Source of the DNA: Marinagarivorans sp. UBA5870
GTDB taxonomy: Bacteria > Pseudomonadota > Gammaproteobacteria > Pseudomonadales > Cellvibrionaceae
NCBI GenBank assembly: GCA_002432555.1
Contig: DJFO01000322.1
Coordinates: forward strand, 6,582-11,768
Direction: 5' to 3'
DNA length: 5,187 nt
The position numbers were made by a program, and so were the translations under genes. Below are positions 1 through 5,187 of the stretch, one piece after another; position 1 is the stretch's first letter; each line of letters starts with the position of its first letter. The notes under the pieces were generated by a model. The model did no database searches. It had not been told where the DNA came from and was given only the letters and a program-made list of their open reading frames with translations.

Positions 1-1093
1 CAAGGCGATCGACGCCATGACGCCGATCGGCCGCGGCCAGCGCGAATTGATCATCGGCGACCGCCAAACTGGTAAAACCGCCATCGCCGTCGACGCCATC
101 ATCAATCAGAAAGGCACCGGCATTAAATGTATCTACGTTGCGGTTGGACAGAAAGCCTCGTCTATTGCCGCGGTAGTGCGCAAACTGCAGGAGCATGGTG
201 CGCTCGAGCACACCATTATAGTTGCGGCGGCCGCGTCCGATCCGGCGGCCATGCAATTTCTGGCGCCCTTCGCCGGATGCACCATGGGAGAGTACTTCCG
301 TGACCGCGGCCAGGATGCCCTGATTATTTACGACGACTTGACCAAACAGGCATGGGCCTATCGCCAAATATCCCTGCTGCTGCGCCGTCCGCCCGGCCGG
401 GAAGCTTACCCCGGCGACGTGTTCTATCTGCACTCTCGCCTGCTCGAACGTGCGGCGCGCGTCAACGCGGAGTACGTCGAAAATTTCACCAAGGGTGAAG
501 TCAAAGGTAAGACCGGTTCACTGACCGCTCTGCCGATCATCGAAACTCAGGCGGGCGACGTTTCCGCTTTCGTTCCCACCAACGTCATTTCGATCACCGA
601 TGGCCAGATCTTTCTGGAAACCAGCCTCTTCAACTCCGGTATTCGTCCGGCCATGAACGCCGGTATATCGGTGTCACGAGTGGGTGGCGCGGCGCAGACC
701 AAGATCATCAAGAAATTGTCCGGCGGTATTCGTACCGCACTGGCGCAATATCGCGAACTGGCGGCTTTCTCGCAGTTCGCTTCCGATCTGGACGACGCGA
801 CCAAAGCCCAGTTGGAGCACGGTCAGCGCGTGACGGAGTTGATGAAGCAGAGACAATATGCGCCCCTATCGATCGCTGAAATGGGTGTTCTGTTGTACGC
901 CGCCAACGAGGGTTACCTGAAGGACGTTCCGGTGGAAAAAATCGGCGCTTTCGAGGCTTCTTTGCTGTCCTTCATGCGCGCCGAACACGGCCAGTTTATG
1001 AACGAAATCGTGAGCACCGGCAACTACAGCGGGGACATCGAAAATACGATCAAAACCGCGCTCAACCGTTTCAAGTCGACCCAAACCTGGTAA
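1..1093 (+). CDS. atpA: F1Fo ATP synthase subunit alpha (5' truncated)
   Basis: Alpha subunit of the F1 head, the non-catalytic nucleotide-binding partner of beta at the cytoplasmic face of the inner membrane. The reading frame is open from the window edge (first full codon at base 2) to TAA at 1091-1093. That gives 363 residues, which align without visible gaps to E. coli alpha residues 151-513, so the N-terminal beta-barrel and about 150 residues are missing. The ATG at base 17 is internal, not the start. Visible features are the Walker A loop GDRQTGKT (bases 56-79), ALIIYDDL as the Walker B region, the [12 protein letters not shown] segment, and VSRVGGAAQ carrying the conserved arginine (codon 677-679, E. 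coli R376) that reaches into the catalytic site. The C-terminal helical domain ends in TQTW as in other gammaproteobacteria. KQAWAYRQ has Trp where E. coli has Val, a substitution I recall in other proteobacteria. The gene is intact as far as it is seen; identification is firm. Confidence 0.98.
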   Translation, partial: KAIDAMTPIGRGQRELIIGDRQTGKTAIAVDAIINQKGTGIKCIYVAVGQKASSIAAVVRKLQEHGALEHTIIVAAAASDPAAMQFLAPFAGCTMGEYFRDRGQDALIIYDDLTKQAWAYRQISLLLRRPPGREAYPGDVFYLHSRLLERAARVNAEYVENFTKGEVKGKTGSLTALPIIETQAGDVSAFVPTNVISITDGQIFLETSLFNSGIRPAMNAGISVSRVGGAAQTKIIKKLSGGIRTALAQYRELAAFSQFASDLDDATKAQLEHGQRVTELMKQRQYAPLSIAEMGVLLYAANEGYLKDVPVEKIGAFEASLLSFMRAEHGQFMNEIVSTGNYSGDIENTIKTALNRFKSTQTW

Positions 1094-1098
1094 TCGAC

Positions 1099-1119
1099 GC
1101 GGGCCGCCCGGCGGCCCGC
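1099..1119 (+). promoter_or_regulatory. GC-rich intercistronic hairpin between atpA and atpG
   Basis: A perfect 9-bp inverted repeat, GCGGGCCGC (1099-1107) and GCGGCCCGC (1111-1119), is separated by a 3-base loop CCG. It begins 5 bases after the atpA stop and ends 18 bases before the atpG start. No T-run follows, so it is not a classic intrinsic terminator. A stable hairpin here would more plausibly block 3' exonucleases, mark an RNA processing site or cause pausing, and so adjust the ratio of alpha to gamma. The structure is seen in the sequence; the function is inferred. Confidence 0.7.
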
Positions 1120-1126
1120 ATTGACT

Positions 1127-1133
1127 GAGAGTG
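1127..1133 (+). promoter_or_regulatory. Ribosome binding site of atpG (moderate)
   Basis: GAGAGTG lies 4 bases before the ATG at 1138 and is a partial match to the Shine-Dalgarno consensus. It sits just downstream of the GC hairpin, so the site is outside the stem and should be accessible. It is weaker than the atpD and atpC sites, which fits the need for one gamma per three beta subunits. Confidence 0.5.
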
Positions 1134-1137
1134 AAGC

Positions 1138-1998
1138 ATGGCCAGCGGAAAAGAAATACGCACCCAGATTCGCAGCATTAAAAATACGCAAAAAATTACC
1201 AGTGCCATGGAAATGGTGGCGGCCAGCAAAATGCGCCGCGCCCAGGAGCGCATGCAAAGAGGTAAACCCTACGCCCGTCGCATTCGCGCGGTCGTGGGCC
1301 ATCTCGCCAACGCCAATCCGGAATATAAGCACACCTATCTGGTGGAGCGCGAAGTCAAACGGGTCGGTTTTATTGTAGTGTCGACCGATCGCGGCCTCTG
1401 CGGCGGTTTGAACATCAATGCGTTTAAAAAGGTGATTGTCGAAAGCAAGACCTGGGTCGACGCGGGAGTGGCGGTGGATTTCTGCTTGATAGGCGCCAAA
1501 GCTGCGGCCTTTTTCAAGACCATCGGCGGCAACGTGGTAGCCTCCGTACGGGATATTGGTGAAGAACCCTCCCTCAGCCATTTGATCGGCAGTGTGAAGG
1601 TGATGCTCGACGCGTTCAGCAGCGGCAGGATCGACAAGCTGTTCCTGGTGGGCAACGAGTTTGTCAACACCATGACGCAAAAGCCCTATTCCATGCAGTT
1701 GTTGCCGATTCCGGCGGAAGACGATCAGAAGCTGAAGCACCAGTGGGATTACATCTACGAGCCGGACGCGCGCGAACTGCTCGACGGCTTACTGGTGCGC
1801 TACATAGAGTCGCAGGTGTATCAGGCAGTGGTGGAAAATGGAGCCTCCGAGCAAGCGGCGCGAATGATCGCTATGAAAAATGCCACCGACAACGCGGGCA
1901 ATATCATTGGCGAATTGCAGCTGGCTTATAACAAGGCGCGCCAGGCAGCCATTACCCAGGAATTGTCGGAAATCGTCGGCGGCGCCGCCGCGGTGTAA
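1138..1998 (+). CDS. atpG: F1Fo ATP synthase subunit gamma
   Basis: Central rotor shaft of F1, whose rotation drives the conformational changes at the three beta catalytic sites. The 286 residues match the usual length (287 in E. coli). The N-terminal helix starts [20 protein letters not shown] and continues with [11 protein letters not shown], the conserved first strand of the coiled coil. The Rossmann-like middle holds the signature [13 protein letters not shown] (residues 82-94). The C-terminal helix contains [19 protein letters not shown] and [16 protein letters not shown], which forms the other half of the coiled coil and contacts the beta catch loops; the protein ends GAAAV as in E. coli. 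The start at 1138 is fixed by homology to the MAGAKEIR-type N-terminus and by the ribosome binding site just upstream. It follows atpA by 44 bases and precedes atpD by 39 bases, as in the normal operon. No frameshift or missing signature was seen. Confidence 0.98.
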   Translation: MASGKEIRTQIRSIKNTQKITSAMEMVAASKMRRAQERMQRGKPYARRIRAVVGHLANANPEYKHTYLVEREVKRVGFIVVSTDRGLCGGLNINAFKKVIVESKTWVDAGVAVDFCLIGAKAAAFFKTIGGNVVASVRDIGEEPSLSHLIGSVKVMLDAFSSGRIDKLFLVGNEFVNTMTQKPYSMQLLPIPAEDDQKLKHQWDYIYEPDARELLDGLLVRYIESQVYQAVVENGASEQAARMIAMKNATDNAGNIIGELQLAYNKARQAAITQELSEIVGGAAAV

Positions 1999-2016
1999 CA
2001 CCGAACCCAATTTTGA

Positions 2017-3438
<1,422 letters not shown>

Positions 3439-3453
3439 TCACCCTTCGGGTGA
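3439..3453 (+). promoter_or_regulatory. Intercistronic hairpin between atpD and atpC
   Basis: A perfect 6-bp inverted repeat, TCACCC (3439-3444) and GGGTGA (3448-3453), has a TTC loop. It begins directly after the atpD stop and ends 7 bases before the atpC Shine-Dalgarno. There is no T-run, so it does not look like a terminator. It could protect the atpD 3' end or cause pausing before atpC. The structure is seen; the role is inferred, and a 6-bp stem is modest. Confidence 0.55.
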
Positions 3454-3460
3454 ATCACGA

Positions 3461-3466
3461 GGAAGG
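3461..3466 (+). promoter_or_regulatory. Ribosome binding site of atpC
   Basis: GGAAGG, within gaggaaggg, lies 3 bases before the ATG at 3470 and 9 bases before the second in-frame ATG at 3476. By spacing it could serve either start. The N-terminus MAMT, identical to E. coli epsilon, favours 3470. Confidence 0.65.
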
Positions 3467-3469
3467 GTT

Positions 3470-3895
3470 ATGGCTATGACAATCCATTGCGATATCGTCA
3501 GTGCAGAGACCGAAATTTTTTCCGGTCTGGTGGAATTGTTGGTGGCGGCCGGAGCGGAGGGTGACCTGGGCATTTGTTACGGCCACGCACCTCTGCTGAC
3601 CAGTCTCCAGCCCGGGCCGGTGCGAATCAAAAAACAGAACGGCGAGGAAGAGATCTATTATGTCTCGGGTGGTTTCCTCGAAGTTCAACCGCACACTGTG
3701 ACTGTGTTGGCGGATACGGCACTGCGCGCCCACGACATGGACGAGGCTGCGGCCCAAGAAGCCAAAAAGCACGCGATGCAGGTACTGCACAATACCAGCG
3801 GTGATCTCGACTACTCGCGGGCGGCCGTCCAGCTGGCCGAGGCAGCAGCGCAGCTGCGCACCCTGCAGGCTATCCGGAAAAAAATGGGGAAATAA
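3470..3895 (+). CDS. atpC: F1Fo ATP synthase subunit epsilon
   Basis: Small rotor subunit that links gamma to the c-ring and whose C-terminal helices can inhibit ATP hydrolysis. It has 141 residues (139 in E. coli). Residues 1 to about 87 form the beta-sandwich: [20 protein letters not shown], then [25 protein letters not shown] and VTVLADTA. Residues about 90-141 form the helical hairpin, ending [12 protein letters not shown]. Two details stand out. Position 37 is Tyr in GICYGHAP, where E. coli has Pro (GIYPGHAP). Residues 113-118 read LDYSRA, which fits the I/L-D-x-x-R-A motif known for ATP binding in Bacillus epsilon; E. coli has VDYAQA at this place. The gene is last in the operon, 31 bases after atpD, and is followed within 10 bases by a terminator. 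Start choice follows homology (MAMT) and the GGAAGG site; Met3 is a possible alternative. Confidence 0.97.
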   Translation: MAMTIHCDIVSAETEIFSGLVELLVAAGAEGDLGICYGHAPLLTSLQPGPVRIKKQNGEEEIYYVSGGFLEVQPHTVTVLADTALRAHDMDEAAAQEAKKHAMQVLHNTSGDLDYSRAAVQLAEAAAQLRTLQAIRKKMGK

Positions 3896-3904
3896 AATCC
3901 CTGG

Positions 3905-3931
3905 AAAAAGGTAGCCTCGGCTACCTTTTTT
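3905..3931 (+). terminator. Intrinsic terminator of the atp operon (possibly bidirectional)
   Basis: The stem GGTAGCC (3910-3916) pairs with GGCTACC (3919-3925) across a very short TC loop. It is flanked by five A (3905-3909) and followed by six T (3926-3931), then CTTT. It begins 10 bases after the atpC stop. The A-run upstream gives the reverse strand a T-run too, so it could stop transcription from either side. It marks the end of the atp transcript and separates it from glmU. Confidence 0.93.
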
Positions 3932-4036
3932 CTTTATACATCTGTCGCTCTACTTCCGGAGCTGTCATGGTTCGACCCTAGCCTCACGGCATCACCTAAC
4001 CGCTAAAATACGCCATCGTCAACTTTGGTAATCCGT
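3932..4036. other. Intergenic region between the atp terminator and glmU
   Basis: About 105 bases without a credible gene. It must hold the glmU start signals if the terminator is efficient. I see no operator palindrome, riboswitch or tRNA. The stretch GGTTCGACCC (3969-3978) resembles a tRNA T-loop, but the flanking bases do not pair into a stem. Upstream of the glmU ATG there is no clear Shine-Dalgarno: the nearest purine-rich piece is TTTGGTAA around 4024-4031, a weak match. An in-frame stop (TAA at 4004-4006) bounds any earlier glmU start. Confidence 0.6.
4004..4009 (+). promoter_or_regulatory. Candidate -10 element for glmU
   Basis: TAAAAT matches the sigma-70 -10 consensus TATAAT at 5 of 6 bases and would start transcription near 4016, about 20 bases before the glmU ATG. 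No convincing -35 hexamer lies 16-18 bases upstream (the region reads agcctcac), and there is no extended TG. It is therefore a weak prediction; glmU may also depend on read-through from the atp operon. Confidence 0.25.
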
Positions 4037-5187
4037 ATGTTGGAAGCCGTCGTTCTCGCCGCGGGCAAAGGCACCCGCATGCGTTCCAGTCTGCCGAAAG
4101 TGTTGCATCCCGTCGCCGGCAAACCCATGGTGCAACACGTTTTAGAGGCAGCGCTGCAGTTGCCACTGGCACATATTCATCTGGTGCTCGGCCACGGCGC
4201 CGAGCAGGTGCAAGCGCGTGTCCGGTACGAGCGATTGCAAATCGTTTTGCAGGAACAGCAGTTGGGTACCGGCCACGCGGTCATGCAGGCTCTGCCCAAT
4301 CTAGGTGTACAGTCGACCGTTTTGATTCTTTATGGAGACGTACCCCTAATCCGCAGCGAAACTTTGCTCAGCCTGGTCGAGATGGCTCGACCCGGCACAT
4401 TGGCGCTGCTGACGGTCGACCTGGCCGACCCCACCGGTTACGGCCGTATCATCCGGGATCAGGACGGGCAGGTGGCGGCCATAGTTGAACAGAAGGATGC
4501 AACCCCCGCGCAGCAGGCCATTCGGGAGGTCAACACGGGGATAATGGCAGTGAGTGCCGCCTTTCTGAGGGAATGTCTCCCGCGGCTACAAAATCAAAAC
4601 GCGCAGGGGGAATACTACCTTACCGACATAATCGCTCTGGCCAGGACCGCTGGCATGACCGTGGCGACCCTGCGGACGCCCCATATTTATGAGGTTCAAG
4701 GCATCAACAATCGGCAGCAGCAGGCGCAGCTAGAGCGACAATATCAGCAGTTGGAGGCGCAACGGTTGATGGATGCGGGGCTGACCCTGTTGGACCCCAA
4801 CCGATTCGACTGCCGCGGTCGCCTCACCGCCGGTACCGACTGTCAGATTGACGTCAACTGCGTGTTTGAGGGCGAGGTTAGGCTGGGTGACCGTGTGACC
4901 ATAGGCCCAAATTGTTGCATCAAAAATGCGGTGATCGGCAACGATGTAGAAATCCTGGCCTATACCCATATCGAAGACGCTGTCATTGGGAATGACTGCC
5001 ATTTCGGGCCCTTTGCCCGCATTCGCCCGGGATCACAATTCGCAGAGGGCGCCCGGGTGGGCAATTTTGTCGAAATTAAAAAGGCAGTGGTCGGGCCAGG
5101 AAGCAAGATCAATCACTTAAGCTACGTGGGTGATGCAACCGTTGGCCGCGACGTCAACATCGGCGCCGGCACCATCACCTGCAATTA
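4037..5187 (+). CDS. glmU: Bifunctional GlcNAc-1-P uridyltransferase / GlcN-1-P acetyltransferase GlmU (3' truncated)
   Basis: Cytoplasmic two-domain enzyme that acetylates glucosamine-1-P with acetyl-CoA and then joins it to UTP, giving UDP-GlcNAc for peptidoglycan and LPS. The frame is open from ATG 4037 to the window end: 383 full codons plus two bases, against 456 residues in E. coli, so about 70 C-terminal residues are missing. The N-terminal pyrophosphorylase domain has LAAGKGTRM (7-15), LPKVLH with Lys21, QLGTGHA (75-81), YGDVPL with the metal-binding Asp101, VNTGI with Asn166, GEYYLTD and GINNR with Asn224. A Gln-rich helix (about 224-243) leads to the left-handed beta-helix of hexapeptide repeats (from about 250), with PFARIRPG (Arg330), FVEIKK (Lys348) and NHLSY carrying the acetyltransferase His360 (E. 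coli His363). ATG 4037 fits the usual N-terminus; a TTG four codons upstream is less likely. Codons ATA, CTA and AGG recur, unlike in atpD, fitting lower expression. Confidence 0.97.
   Translation, partial: MLEAVVLAAGKGTRMRSSLPKVLHPVAGKPMVQHVLEAALQLPLAHIHLVLGHGAEQVQARVRYERLQIVLQEQQLGTGHAVMQALPNLGVQSTVLILYGDVPLIRSETLLSLVEMARPGTLALLTVDLADPTGYGRIIRDQDGQVAAIVEQKDATPAQQAIREVNTGIMAVSAAFLRECLPRLQNQNAQGEYYLTDIIALARTAGMTVATLRTPHIYEVQGINNRQQQAQLERQYQQLEAQRLMDAGLTLLDPNRFDCRGRLTAGTDCQIDVNCVFEGEVRLGDRVTIGPNCCIKNAVIGNDVEILAYTHIEDAVIGNDCHFGPFARIRPGSQFAEGARVGNFVEIKKAVVGPGSKINHLSYVGDATVGRDVNIGAGTITCN

Noticed and set aside
1121..1378. 85-codon plus-strand frame overlapping the start of atpG
   Set aside because: Overlaps the strongly conserved atpG N-terminus in another frame, starts at TTG and has a composition typical of a shadow frame (Pro, Trp, Arg rich).
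1024..1740. 238-codon minus-strand open frame opposite the end of atpA and atpG
   Set aside because: Codon-aligned antisense of atpG, explained by the same codon avoidance; no motif or ribosome binding site supports it.
3848..3859. Perfect 12-base palindrome GCGCAGCTGCGC within atpC
   Set aside because: It lies in the coding sequence for AAQLRTL; a short GC palindrome here is plausible by chance and has no loop or context for a regulatory site.
3969..3978. GGTTCGACCC resembling a tRNA T-arm
   Set aside because: The bases flanking the would-be T-loop do not pair, and no acceptor, D or anticodon arm is visible nearby.
4730..5002. 90-codon minus-strand open frame inside glmU
   Set aside because: Codon-aligned antisense of a well supported glmU coding region.

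Overview
This window is the 3' half of a standard F1Fo ATP synthase operon followed by the first part of glmU, all on the + strand: atpA (5' truncated), atpG, atpD, atpC, a strong intrinsic terminator, then glmU (3' truncated). The protein sequences are close to proteobacterial F1 subunits. The order atpA-G-D-C-glmU, E. coli-like lengths and GlmU start (MLEAVVLAAGKGTRM) point to a gammaproteobacterium. A 7-residue insertion in the beta subunit relative to E. coli, and the sequence around it, resemble what I recall from Cellvibrio/Saccharophagus-type marine gammaproteobacteria. That placement is from memory and has not been searched.

Layout: positions 1-1093 hold the catalytic core and C-terminal domain of the alpha subunit. 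A 44-base gap with a perfect GC hairpin leads to gamma (1138-1998). A 39-base gap with a good ribosome binding site leads to beta (2038-3438). A 31-base gap with a second hairpin leads to epsilon (3470-3895). A bidirectional-looking terminator (3905-3931) closes the atp operon. About 105 bases of non-coding DNA then precede glmU (4037 to the window end), which has only a weak ribosome binding site and a poorly supported candidate -10 element.

Alpha and beta form the hexameric catalytic head, gamma is the rotating shaft inside it, and epsilon sits on gamma and can inhibit ATP hydrolysis. GlmU is a separate cytoplasmic enzyme that makes UDP-GlcNAc for peptidoglycan and LPS. It is a common chromosomal neighbour of the atp operon but not part of the complex. 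Codon use differs as expected: atpD avoids TTA, CTA and TCA codons almost throughout, whereas glmU uses ATA, CTA and AGG freely.

I found no mobile element, CRISPR array, RNA gene, phage gene or novel system. The points below are modest variations in a conserved housekeeping locus.
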